DNA from: Bifidobacterium mongoliense DSM 21395 | GTDB taxonomy: Bacteria; Actinomycetota; Actinomycetes; Actinomycetales; Bifidobacteriaceae | NCBI RefSeq assembly: GCF_000741285.1 | Contig: NZ_JGZE01000002.1 | Coordinates: forward strand, 184,262-248,261 | Length of the DNA: 64,000 nucleotides | Direction of reading: 5' to 3' | Part shown: positions 8,809 through 17,501 of the stretch, in pieces | Position numbering within the stretch: position 1 is the stretch's first letter | How the letters are laid out: the number at the start of each line of letters is the position of its first letter | The notes under the pieces: model-generated | Databases searched by the model: none | Told to the model about the DNA's origin: nothing | Seen by the model: only the letters and a program-made list of their open reading frames with translations | Position numbers and translations under genes: made by a program

Positions 8809-10272
8809 CTATGCCGCGGAGACCTCGCCCGCAGCCGAGGATTCCTCGACCTTGGGGATGAGGAACGAGCACAGCAGGGCCGCGACGACCAGCACGCCGC
8901 CGACCGCCACGCTGATGACATATGAGGCCGTGCCGGTCCCGCCGTTGATCTGGGTCATCACGGCGTACAACACCGCGAAGCTCAGTCCCGCACCGAGGTT
9001 GAAGGCCCCGGCGTTCAACCCGGGCAGATACCCGGGATTGTCGTCGGGCGAGAGCACGATGCCCAGGCCGTTGAGCATGATGTTCACCGTTCCCGCATAC
9101 GCCAGGCCGACGAACACCGAGACGCAGACGAGCAGCCACACATGCGGCGCGGTCGCGGTCAGCATGATGAGCCCGATGCCGATGATCGAGGCGATGAGGC
9201 CGGAGCGCAACACAGTGTGGTAGCCGAACCGGCTGGCCAGCCAGCCCGCGATGGGCCCGAAGGCCAGGCCGGCGATGGCGTAGGGAGTCAGGGTGGCGAG
9301 CGACGCGAGGTCGGCGCCGAGACCGGCACCGAACTTCGTGTCCTGCGCGATGGCCGGCACGATGCCGTTCATGATGGCGAAGACGCCGGTCATGGTCAGC
9401 AGCGTGGTCAAGAGCAGACCCCAAGTGCGACGCTGCTTGAGGTAATGCGTGGCGACCATGGGGGCCTTCTTGCGCTTCTCCACGTTCCAGAACGCGACGA
9501 ACGCGACGATGGCCACGACGAGCAGGATGGCGAACAGCAGCCAGTTCGCGTCGCCGAGCTTCTTGGCCTCATCGACGGCCACGAGCAGCGAACCGATCGC
9601 GACGACGATGAGCACGACGCCCAGCCAGTCCATCTTGGACTGTTCCTCGGCGTAGCTCTCCTCGGTGGTGATCCAGACCAGGACCATGGCGACCGCGGCG
9701 ATGCCGGCCATCGTCCAGAAGATCGAACGGAAGCCGTGATTGGCGGCCAGCCAGCCGCCGAGCAGTGCGTCGATGCCGGCGATGCCGCCGTTGACCGACG
9801 TGATAACGGCCATGAGTCGGGCATACCGCGCGTTATCAGGCACCCGGACGTGCAACATGATGAGGCACAGCGGGACCAGCGGCCCGGAAACGCCCTGCAG
9901 CACACGGCCGATGAGCAGCATGGGGATGTTGACGGACAACGCCGAAATCACACAGCCGACCACGGTGGCCAGCAGCATGCCGAGCAGCACCTTCTTGCGG
10001 CCCGCCAGATCGGCCAGACGCGGCAGGAACAGCGAGAACAGGGCGGCGGCGGTGAAGAACACCGTCTGCGTCATGCTGATGTCGGAGGCCGTGGTGTTGA
10101 GCTCGCGCTGCATGGTCACCAACGCCGGCGACAGCATGGAGGCGTTGAGCTGGAACGCGAAGACCGCCACCAGCAGCGAGATCATCAACGCGATGATCGA
10201 ACCGCGGTCCCCCGGAGCGCCATGCTCCTCATCGTTGGCGGCATGCACCGTCGAACCTTTCGTTGCGCTCAT
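8809..10272 (-). CDS. MFS transporter, probable nucleoside permease
   Basis: 487-residue major facilitator with about 14 hydrophobic segments (DHA2-like). It has the loop motif DLAGRKKVLLGM after TM2 and LIGRVLQGVSGPLVP near TM4. The start codon overlaps the stop of the upstream nucleoside hydrolase gene by 4 bp (ATGA), so the two are translationally coupled. That coupling, not the sequence, is why nucleoside import is proposed; drug export is the textbook alternative for the subfamily. Confidence 0.8.
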   Translation of the reverse strand: MSATKGSTVHAANDEEHGAPGDRGSIIALMISLLVAVFAFQLNASMLSPALVTMQRELNTTASDISMTQTVFFTAAALFSLFLPRLADLAGRKKVLLGMLLATVVGCVISALSVNIPMLLIGRVLQGVSGPLVPLCLIMLHVRVPDNARYARLMAVITSVNGGIAGIDALLGGWLAANHGFRSIFWTMAGIAAVAMVLVWITTEESYAEEQSKMDWLGVVLIVVAIGSLLVAVDEAKKLGDANWLLFAILLVVAIVAFVAFWNVEKRKKAPMVATHYLKQRRTWGLLLTTLLTMTGVFAIMNGIVPAIAQDTKFGAGLGADLASLATLTPYAIAGLAFGPIAGWLASRFGYHTVLRSGLIASIIGIGLIMLTATAPHVWLLVCVSVFVGLAYAGTVNIMLNGLGIVLSPDDNPGYLPGLNAGAFNLGAGLSFAVLYAVMTQINGGTGTASYVISVAVGGVLVVAALLCSFLIPKVEESSAAGEVSAA

Positions 10273-11219
10273 TGCTCCATCCCTTCCCCGATGTTCTCTA
10301 TGGACTCGTGAATCAGCTGCCAGAACCGATCGACGTCGAGTTTCTCGGCATATTGCGTGTGGCAGTCCGCGGGGGCGGGGGCACGCAGATCAGCGACCGT
10401 CATGCCCAGCGTCAGGTCGCCGTGGGTCTCCACGTCGATCGGCGCCTTACGCACCGTCATCACATTCGGATCGATGAGGTAGGCGACGGTGCACGGGTCG
10501 TGCACCGGCGGATCGACGAAGCCCTGGTTCTGCGCGTAGGCCTTGCGGAAGAAGTCCATGAGCTGGCTGACGAACTTCGCCGTCGGGGTGCCGATGGATT
10601 CGATGTCCCGCTGGCGCGCCGGGGTGCACAGCGCCTGGTGCGTCAGGTCGAGACCGACCATGGTGACCTGCCACGGCGCGTGGAACACGACGTGGGCGGC
10701 CTCGGGGTCGACTTTGATGTTGAATTCGGCCACGGCACTCCAGTTGCCGACGTGAACGCCGCCGCCCATGAGGACGACTTCCTTGACGCGTTCGACGATC
10801 ATGGGTTCCTTGCGCACGGCCATGGCGATGTTGGTCAGCGGGCCGGTCGGCACGAGCGTGATGGTGCCGGGCTCGTGCTCCATGATGGTGTCGATGATGA
10901 AATCGACGGCATGCTTGTCGATGACGGTACGACTCGGCTTGGGCAGATCGACGCCGTCGAGGCCCGTGTCACCGTGGACGGATGCGGCCACTTCGAGCTC
11001 CCTGACCAACGGGCTGGCGCAGCCTGCGGCCACGGGGATCGTGCGTTCCTTGACCTCTTCAAGCACCGCCAAGGCGTTGTAGGTCACCTTGTGCAACGTC
11101 TGGTTGCCACCGATCGTGGTGATGCCGAGCAGATCGATCTTCTCGCTGCCGAGCGCCAACAATATGGCGACGGCGTCGTCATGCCCCGGGTCGCAGTCCA
11201 GGATGATTTTCCTTGCCAT
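10269..11219 (-). CDS. Inosine-uridine preferring nucleoside hydrolase
   Basis: Cleaves ribonucleosides to base plus ribose. 316 residues, a normal length. The calcium-binding and catalytic signature IILDCDPGHDDAVAI is at residues 5-19, and VDPEAAHVVFHAPW and PVHDPCTVAYLIDP carry the other family landmarks. The start is set to ATG 11219 because GGAG lies 5 nt before it; an in-frame GTG at 11225 leaves no spacing. First gene of a two-gene operon with the MFS transporter. The released ribose could feed the same pentose pathway as the rbs system at 1-4.6 kb. Confidence 0.92.
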   Translation of the reverse strand: MARKIILDCDPGHDDAVAILLALGSEKIDLLGITTIGGNQTLHKVTYNALAVLEEVKERTIPVAAGCASPLVRELEVAASVHGDTGLDGVDLPKPSRTVIDKHAVDFIIDTIMEHEPGTITLVPTGPLTNIAMAVRKEPMIVERVKEVVLMGGGVHVGNWSAVAEFNIKVDPEAAHVVFHAPWQVTMVGLDLTHQALCTPARQRDIESIGTPTAKFVSQLMDFFRKAYAQNQGFVDPPVHDPCTVAYLIDPNVMTVRKAPIDVETHGDLTLGMTVADLRAPAPADCHTQYAEKLDVDRFWQLIHESIENIGEGMEQ

Positions 11220-11299
11220 CCACACTCCTTCGTCCTCGAATCATGCATATCTCACTTCATTGCGGTACGCATGCTTACTTGCGGATTCCATTCCAGAAT

Positions 11300-11347
11300 G
11301 ATAAAACGTTTTACCAAACCTTAGAGTCCATGATAAAACGTATTATC
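11300..11347. promoter_or_regulatory. Double LacI-type operator between nucleoside operon and regulator
   Basis: Two near-identical palindromes: GATAAAACGTTTTACC (11300-11315) and GATAAAACGTATTATC (11332-11347, one mismatched pair). Their centres are 32 bp apart, about three helical turns, so dimers would sit on the same face. They lie between the divergent starts at 11219 and 11384, fitting control of both the nucleoside operon and the regulator itself. Confidence 0.75.
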
Positions 11348-11383
11348 AGCCGTGTCAAACGAAGCCAAGCCATAGGGGGCCGT

Positions 11384-12466
11384 GTGTCGCGCCGCGCAAC
11401 CATCAAGGACATCGCCGCCGAAGCGCAAACATCGACGACGTCGGTCTCACTGACCCTGAACAACCGACCGAACCGCTTGTCCGCCGAAACCAAAGCTCGC
11501 ATCCTCGACATCGCACGACGTCTGCACTATGTCCCAAATCAGAGCGCACGCAGCCTGGTCAGCAATCGTTCGATGCTCCTGGGTCTTATCGTCCCTGACA
11601 TCCAGAACGTGTACTTCGCGAATCTGGCGAAGCATCTCAGCGATGTCTGCAATGCACACGGCTACATCCTGGTCATCGCCAACTCCAATGATTCCGCGAT
11701 CTCCGAACGGCAGTTGCTCAAGGAATTTCGGTCACGCGGCCTCGATGGCGTCATGATCGTGCCGTCACTGGAATCCTTCGACCAACCGGCGAACTTCCGT
11801 TCGAATGTCGAGCAGTTGGATATCCCCGTCATTATCCTGGACAGAATCTCGGCGCTGCCCTGGTGCGACGGGGTCGGCTTCGACAACTACCGCGGCGGTG
11901 AACTCGCAGCCCAATGTCTGCTCGACCACGGCCACCACCACGTCGGCGTCATAGCGGCCCAATCGACGTACATGAAGAACGACGGTCGGATCACAGGATT
12001 CCTCGATCGCATGTCGCAGGCGGGCTTCGAAGTGCCCGAGGCACTCATCACCGAGGGCAAGTTCCGCTACCAAGGCGGGTTCGAGACGGTCTCCGGGTTG
12101 CTCGACCATCATGTCACCGCGGTGTTCTGCGGCAACGACCTGACCGCACTCGGAGCCCTGAGCAACCTGCGCGCGCAAGGCCTGCGGGTGCCGCAGGACA
12201 TCTCGCTCATCGGATACGACAATGACACGGCGTTCGGCGCGATGGGCGTGGAACTCACCACGATCGACCAGGATCTCGAGCGACTCTCGGCGGTCGCCAT
12301 CGACACCCTCACCGCCAGGCTGAAACTCCTCGCGAAGGCGACCAAGCAGGTGGGCGCCGACACCGGAAAGCCATGGTTCACCGGTCCACAACGCACCATG
12401 CTCACACCGAAGCTCGTGGAACGGGCGACGGTGGCATGGGCCGGTTCGTCAATGCCGAAAGCATAG
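11384..12466 (+). CDS. LacI-family regulator of nucleoside operon
   Basis: 360 residues. HTH: TIKDIAAEAQTSTTSVSLTL, then the hinge and an effector-binding core (LIVPDIQNVYFANLAKHLSD; GVGFDNYRGGELAAQCLLDH). I choose GTG 11384 because AGGGGG precedes it by 4 nt and it puts the HTH at the very N-terminus. Earlier in-frame ATGs would fall inside the operator pair. It is divergent from the nucleoside hydrolase/MFS operon, its probable target. The C-terminus runs about 15-20 residues longer than usual. Confidence 0.88.
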   Translation: MSRRATIKDIAAEAQTSTTSVSLTLNNRPNRLSAETKARILDIARRLHYVPNQSARSLVSNRSMLLGLIVPDIQNVYFANLAKHLSDVCNAHGYILVIANSNDSAISERQLLKEFRSRGLDGVMIVPSLESFDQPANFRSNVEQLDIPVIILDRISALPWCDGVGFDNYRGGELAAQCLLDHGHHHVGVIAAQSTYMKNDGRITGFLDRMSQAGFEVPEALITEGKFRYQGGFETVSGLLDHHVTAVFCGNDLTALGALSNLRAQGLRVPQDISLIGYDNDTAFGAMGVELTTIDQDLERLSAVAIDTLTARLKLLAKATKQVGADTGKPWFTGPQRTMLTPKLVERATVAWAGSSMPKA

Positions 12467-12588
12467 CACGCACGGGCTTGCACGTGCCGTACAATGGACG
12501 CGCAATGCATCGCGGAGATGCCATCGACCGATCAACGTCTGGCATCGCGACCGCAACGCACACAAGACACGACGAAGGCTGGTGCGAT

Positions 12589-13599
12589 ATGGTACGAGGA
12601 TCCGTCACCATACGTGATGTCGCACGACATGCTGGGGTCTCCATATCGACGGCATCTCGTGCGCTGGGCGGCGGCTCCGCCTCCGCCAAGACGCGAACCA
12701 AGGTACAGCAGGCAGCGACTGCGCTGCATTTCGTGCCGAACACCGCCGCACAACAACTCATAACTGGTCGCTCGAACGTCGTAGCGATCATGATCACCGA
12801 GACCCCCGATTTCATGTTCCAGGATGCATTCATCTCCAGCATCACCAGCCAGCTCATGAACTCGTTCACCAAAGCGAACCTCTTCCCGTTCCTCGTCCTC
12901 ATCGCCCCCAACGACGCTGAAGGGTTCGCGAGGTTGCTGCACAATTCCCGCGCCGATGGCATGGTTGTGGTGAGTTTCCATTATTCCGAACAGTTCGCCA
13001 CGGTCATCGAGCAGTTCGGCAGACCCACCGTGTTCGTGGGCAAACCGCCGCTCGACATGGATTATCCCTACGTCGACCCCGATCAGCTGCAAGGCGGCCG
13101 GATGGCCGGACAGGTGCTGACAGCACGAGGACGCCGCCACATCGCGATCATCGAGGGACCAACCGACATGCATTCCCCGAACGAAAGGAACGATCGCACC
13201 ACCGGCTGCGTCCGGGCACTGCACGATGCAGGCCTCTCCCCGATTGCGACCATCCCGGGACCCTACACCATGCGGCACGGCATCGAAGCCGCGCACGAAG
13301 TGCTCACCGAGCACCCCGAGGTCGATGGTTTCTTCGCACATTCCGATCAGATCGCGGCGGGCGTGCTCCATCTCCTTCACCAGCACGACAGGCATGTCCC
13401 CCGCGACATATCCGTCGTCGGCTTCGACAATTTCCAGGTCGCCGGCCTGGTCTCCCCTCCGCTGACCACCATCGCTCAACCGTTGAACCAGCTTGCGGAG
13501 GCGGCCACCGAAATGTTGTGTGCCCGGCTCGAGCAAGGTCAATGGCCTTACCGGAGGAAGATATTCCCCGTGCATCTGGTCGAGCGCGACAGCGTGTGA
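12589..13599 (+). CDS. LacI-family regulator, probably of the beta-glucoside operon
   Basis: 336 residues. HTH TIRDVARHAGVSISTASRAL is followed by a core domain (IMITETPDFMFQDAFISS; GFFAHSDQIAAGVLHLLH). Start ATG 12589 puts the HTH 7 residues in; the nearest purine-rich site (GAAGG) is about 11 nt upstream. Its gene lies directly upstream of the palindrome at 13684-13703 and the sugar importer/GH1 operon on the same strand, so local control of that operon is the simple reading. The other candidate regulator is the LacI at 19032. Confidence 0.88.
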   Translation: MVRGSVTIRDVARHAGVSISTASRALGGGSASAKTRTKVQQAATALHFVPNTAAQQLITGRSNVVAIMITETPDFMFQDAFISSITSQLMNSFTKANLFPFLVLIAPNDAEGFARLLHNSRADGMVVVSFHYSEQFATVIEQFGRPTVFVGKPPLDMDYPYVDPDQLQGGRMAGQVLTARGRRHIAIIEGPTDMHSPNERNDRTTGCVRALHDAGLSPIATIPGPYTMRHGIEAAHEVLTEHPEVDGFFAHSDQIAAGVLHLLHQHDRHVPRDISVVGFDNFQVAGLVSPPLTTIAQPLNQLAEAATEMLCARLEQGQWPYRRKIFPVHLVERDSV

Positions 13600-13683
13600 T
13601 ATCGGCCATCCGTCATCACTCAAGGCACGAATCCACCCTTCGGGCATCGTCATCTGCCTCAAAGTGTGATAGACTAGAGTCGT

Positions 13684-13703
13684 TTTTGGAAACGTTTCCA
13701 AAA
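13684..13703. promoter_or_regulatory. Perfect 20-bp palindrome, operator of the beta-glucoside operon
   Basis: TTTTGGAAAC followed by its exact reverse complement GTTTCCAAAA, centred on CG at 13693/13694. It lies 74 bp before the binding-protein start at 13777, where a LacI repressor would block transcription. It is the strongest operator-like site in the window. Confidence 0.8.
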
Positions 13704-13776
13704 CGTTCGGCGTGATGCGAAGAAGTATCCGCCGAAGGAGAAACCGCACATAGTTGTGCGCCGGGAAAGGAACACG

Positions 13777-15084
13777 ATGAACACGAGAAGCATGAGGATC
13801 ATTGCCTCGGTAGCCGCGATAGCCACCCTCGCCAGCCTTGGGGCCTGCGGCTCCAGCAACAACTCCGGCGGCAGCGCCGGTGGAAAAACCGTGATCAAGA
13901 TCCAGACCTTCAACAACTTCGGATACGGCAAGCCCTCCGACACCCGACCGGGCGCCGATCTGTGGGCCCAGTACGAGAAGCTCCACCCGAACGTCAAAGT
14001 CGAGGAGACCGTGGCCTCGGGTTCGGACGACGCCCGCTCGGCGTTCAATACCGCCATCTCGTCAGGCTCGAACGCCTATGACATCTACGCCGCTGACATC
14101 GCCTGGATGCCTTCCATCCTCGCCATGCCCGACAAGTTCATGGATCTCAAGGACTCCCTGAAGAGCAATGACTGGCTCAGCTGGAAGACCAAGGGCGCCA
14201 CCACTGCAGACGGGAAGGTCATCGGCGCCGGCAACGACATCGGACCGACCGCCATGTGCTATCGCTCCGACCTGTTCGCCAAGGCGGGTCTGCCCACCGA
14301 TCGTGCAGAAGTCGCGAAGATGCTCGGCGGGGACTCCGCCTCGTGGGACACCTACTTCAAGGTCGGCAAGCAGTACGCCGAGAAGACCGGGCTGCCCTGG
14401 TACGACGCCATGGGCGGTATCTGGGGCACGATGAAGACCCAGATCGAAGAAGCTTACGTCAAGAAGGACGGCAGCATTATCGCCACCGACCAGCAGATCA
14501 AGAGCAAGTACGACGAGCTGACCGCCACCAGCGCCATGTCCGCGCACCTCAACCAGTGGTCGGATGACTGGAACGCCGACTTCAAGTCGGACAAGGGCTT
14601 CGCCACCATCATGTGCCCGGCATGGCTGATCAACAACATCAAGGGCAACTCCGGCGCCTCCTTCAAGGGCTGGGACGTCGCTGACGTCACCCCCGGCGGC
14701 GGTTCCAACCAGGGTGGTTCATGGCTCGTCGTGCCGAAGACATCCAAGGTCTCCGGAGAAGCCGCGAAGCTCGTCGCATGGCTGACCGCACCCAAGCAGC
14801 AGATCGCGACCTTCAAGGCCGCCTCCAACTACCCGAGCTCCCCCACGGCCATGAAAGATCCGGCGGTCGCCGACAAGACCGAACCCTTCCTCAACAACGC
14901 ACCCACCGGCAAGATCTTCGCCGACCGTGCTGAAGCCGTCAAGGCCGTCCCGTTCACTGGCGCTCAGTACTACGACATCGATTCCAAGCTGGGTGACGCC
15001 CTCGGACGAGTCGACGTGACCAAGGAGCAGAGCCCCGAGCAGTCCTGGAAGCAGTTCGTCGCCGACGTCAAGGCGCTGTCCTAA
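13777..15084 (+). CDS. ABC sugar-binding lipoprotein (family 1 SBP)
   Basis: Extracellular binding component of a CUT1-type sugar importer, 435 residues. The lipoprotein signal ends in LGAC (Cys24), then a Ser/Asn/Gly linker. Core regions look like a family 1 solute-binding protein: WAQYEKLHPNVKVEETV near the start, later NAYDIYAADIAWMP and QGGSWLVVPKTSK. Start ATG 13777 has AAAGGA 5 nt upstream. First gene of the operon SBP-permease-permease-GH1; the neighbouring GH1 suggests a beta-linked gluco-disaccharide. Confidence 0.92.
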   Translation: MNTRSMRIIASVAAIATLASLGACGSSNNSGGSAGGKTVIKIQTFNNFGYGKPSDTRPGADLWAQYEKLHPNVKVEETVASGSDDARSAFNTAISSGSNAYDIYAADIAWMPSILAMPDKFMDLKDSLKSNDWLSWKTKGATTADGKVIGAGNDIGPTAMCYRSDLFAKAGLPTDRAEVAKMLGGDSASWDTYFKVGKQYAEKTGLPWYDAMGGIWGTMKTQIEEAYVKKDGSIIATDQQIKSKYDELTATSAMSAHLNQWSDDWNADFKSDKGFATIMCPAWLINNIKGNSGASFKGWDVADVTPGGGSNQGGSWLVVPKTSKVSGEAAKLVAWLTAPKQQIATFKAASNYPSSPTAMKDPAVADKTEPFLNNAPTGKIFADRAEAVKAVPFTGAQYYDIDSKLGDALGRVDVTKEQSPEQSWKQFVADVKALS

Positions 15085-15097
15085 GGCATAACCCACC

Positions 15098-15145
15098 AGG
15101 GCGGTTCACTCGGCACCAGGAACGTACCGCCGAGTGAACCGCCCT
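15098..15145 (+). promoter_or_regulatory. Strong intra-operon hairpin after the binding-protein gene
   Basis: A perfect 17-bp stem (15098-15114 with 15129-15145) and a 14-nt loop, 13 bp after the SBP stop. No T-run follows. It sits between the SBP and permease genes, the usual place for an element that stabilises the SBP message and lets it accumulate above the permeases. Partial termination is also possible. Confidence 0.8.
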
Positions 15146-15232
15146 CCGGGTCCTTCAATCATCAGATTCTTATCGATTCGTTGCGGCGCGACGTTGCGCC
15201 GCCATTGTCACGATGCGCACAGAGGAGTATCT

Positions 15233-16357
15233 ATGTCACACGATCATGAGACAACACCGGACACGGCCCCACGGCCCAACCGATGGCATACGGTATTGGG
15301 ACGGCTCGAGTGGAAGGCTTCGCCATACCTCTACGTGGCACCGTTCTTCCTGCTGTTCATCATCGTCGGGCTTTTCCCCCTGCTGTACACGATGTACGTG
15401 GCCACACGGCAGTACAACACCCTGACCGGCGACGGCGGCCTGGCTGTCTGCGGATCGACATGTGACACCACGCAGTCATCATGGATGGGCAATTTCCTGT
15501 GGGTATTCCACCAGCAGGCGTTCTATGTAGCCTTGCGCAATTCCGTATCCATTTTCCTGCTTAGCTCGATTCCGCAGATCATTCTCGCGCTGCTGCTCGC
15601 CTGGATACTGAACGCCAATCTCAAGGCCAAGACGTTCTGGCGCATGGGCGTCCTGCTGCCGTATGTCGTGGCGCCATCCGCCGCAGGCATCATCTTCTCC
15701 CAGATCTTCTCCGATAAGATGGGCGCCATCAACGTCCTGCTCCAGCAAATCGGGCTTAACCCGATCATGTGGCACGGCAGCGCGATCTGGTCGCACATCG
15801 CCATCGCCACCATCGTGAACTTCCGCTGGACCGGATACAACACGCTTATTCTCCTGGCCGCCATGCAGGCGGTCCCGCAGGACGTCATCGAGGCCGCCGT
15901 GGTCGACGGCGCCGGAAAATGGCGCACGTTCAGTTCGGTCACCTTGCCGATGCTCAGGCCTACCCTCATCTTCGTCATCATCACCTCCACCATCGGAGGC
16001 CTGCAGATCTTCGACGAACCCCAGCTCTTCCACAATTCGGCGAGCGCGGGCGGCGGCGTCAACAACCAGTACCTCACCGTGAGCCTGTACCTGTACAAGC
16101 TCGGGTTCGTCAGCGTCACCCCAGGCCAACCTAACATGGGCCGTGCGGCGGCCGTCGCCTGGGTGCTCTTCCTCATCATCGTGCTGATCGCCGTGCTGAA
16201 TTACATCATCACCCAACGTCTGGCCAGCGGCGGGCGCAGACGCAACGACAAGCAGACGCTCCGCCGCATCGCACAGCGGGATGCCGAGGAGCGCGCACGC
16301 GCCCAACGATCGGGTTACAACGCCCGGATGTCCGCAACTCACGAGCAGGAGGCTTGA
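15233..16357 (+). CDS. ABC sugar transporter permease (MalF type)
   Basis: Inner-membrane permease, 374 residues, CUT1 family. A cytoplasmic head of about 35 residues is followed by TM1 (YLYVAPFFLLFIIVGLFPLL) and further segments. The EAA loop that docks the ATPase reads DVIEAAVVDGAGKWRTF near residue 220. Start ATG 15233 follows AGAGGAG. No ATPase gene is present in this locus, so an MsmK-like shared ATPase encoded elsewhere is expected. Confidence 0.92.
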   Translation: MSHDHETTPDTAPRPNRWHTVLGRLEWKASPYLYVAPFFLLFIIVGLFPLLYTMYVATRQYNTLTGDGGLAVCGSTCDTTQSSWMGNFLWVFHQQAFYVALRNSVSIFLLSSIPQIILALLLAWILNANLKAKTFWRMGVLLPYVVAPSAAGIIFSQIFSDKMGAINVLLQQIGLNPIMWHGSAIWSHIAIATIVNFRWTGYNTLILLAAMQAVPQDVIEAAVVDGAGKWRTFSSVTLPMLRPTLIFVIITSTIGGLQIFDEPQLFHNSASAGGGVNNQYLTVSLYLYKLGFVSVTPGQPNMGRAAAVAWVLFLIIVLIAVLNYIITQRLASGGRRRNDKQTLRRIAQRDAEERARAQRSGYNARMSATHEQEA

Positions 16358-16361
16358 CATC

Positions 16362-17303
16362 ATGACCGGTATGCATGACACACATCACGAACCCAGCGTC
16401 CCCGCACTGGAGCAGATCTACGGCACGAAGGTCGCGTCCGCCGCGGCGAAGCGACGGGCGATGCGCCTGGACGTCACGTCGCAGGGACGCCGGCCGGGCA
16501 AACCGAGCTACACCGTACTGATCCTGGCCATCATCGTGTTCGTCTTCCCGCTGTATTACGCAGTGTCCATAGCCTCGCAGAACAGTCCGAGCAACCAGTA
16601 CGGCGTCCGTGCCCTCATCCCCGGTACCGCGCTGCTGAGCAATATCGGACGGGCCTTCAACGCCATCGATTTCGTGCAGGCGTTGACCGGCACATTCTTC
16701 GTCTCGACGTTGGTATCTATCTCGACGGTGCTGTTCAGCACATTGGCCGGCTACTCGTTCGCCAAATTGCGCTTCCGCGGACGCAACTTCCTGCTCACTT
16801 TCGTGATCGCCACCATGACCATCCCGCAACAGCTCAGCGTCGTCCCCCTGTACATCATGGCCAACAAGGCGGGCCTCTACGGCAGCCTGTGGGCGGTGAT
16901 CATCCCCGGGCTCGTCAGCGCCTTCGGCGTGTTCTGGATGACGCAGTACATCGGCGACGCCCTCCCATACGAACTCATCGAGGCCGCCCGGGTGGACGGC
17001 TGCTCGATGATCCGCACGTTCTGGTCGGTCGCCCTGCCGGCGGCCCGCCCCGCGGCGTCCATGCTGTTCCTGTTCACGTTCATCGGACAATGGACCAACT
17101 ACTTCTGGCCCATGCTCATCCTGGGTTCGAACAAGAACAGCATGCTCACCGTCGCGGCCGCGGCCCTCAAGGGAGCATACTTCACGGATTACACGATGGT
17201 GATGGCCGGGGTCATCCTCACCACCTTCCCGCTGATCCTGCTCTTCTTCTTCGCCGGCCGGCAATTGGTGTCCGGCATCATGGCCGGAGCCGTCAAGGGC
17301 TGA
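16362..17303 (+). CDS. ABC sugar transporter permease (MalG type)
   Basis: Partner permease, 313 residues. TM1 is VLILAIIVFVFPLYYAVSIA near residue 50; the EAA loop is YELIEAARVDGCSMIRTF near residue 210; it ends LVSGIMAGAVKG as MalG-type proteins do. Start ATG 16362 lies 4 bp after the MalF-type stop, with GCAGGAGG 11 nt upstream; ATG 16371 is an alternative. Confidence 0.92.
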   Translation: MTGMHDTHHEPSVPALEQIYGTKVASAAAKRRAMRLDVTSQGRRPGKPSYTVLILAIIVFVFPLYYAVSIASQNSPSNQYGVRALIPGTALLSNIGRAFNAIDFVQALTGTFFVSTLVSISTVLFSTLAGYSFAKLRFRGRNFLLTFVIATMTIPQQLSVVPLYIMANKAGLYGSLWAVIIPGLVSAFGVFWMTQYIGDALPYELIEAARVDGCSMIRTFWSVALPAARPAASMLFLFTFIGQWTNYFWPMLILGSNKNSMLTVAAAALKGAYFTDYTMVMAGVILTTFPLILLFFFAGRQLVSGIMAGAVKG

Positions 17304-17501
17304 AGCCACTCCAGCGCCTGCCGGCCGCACAAGGCATAGCCCCGTTGCGTCGGCAGGCGACCACACCACCGAATACCTACCACACCGCCTACAACACCGT
17401 ATGCACCACCACATCCATTGGCACCTTTACAAGCAATGCGGCCCGAACCATGCCTGGACCCTCCCACGGCACCGTTTCGATCGCATGGAAAGCGAACAAT
17501 C

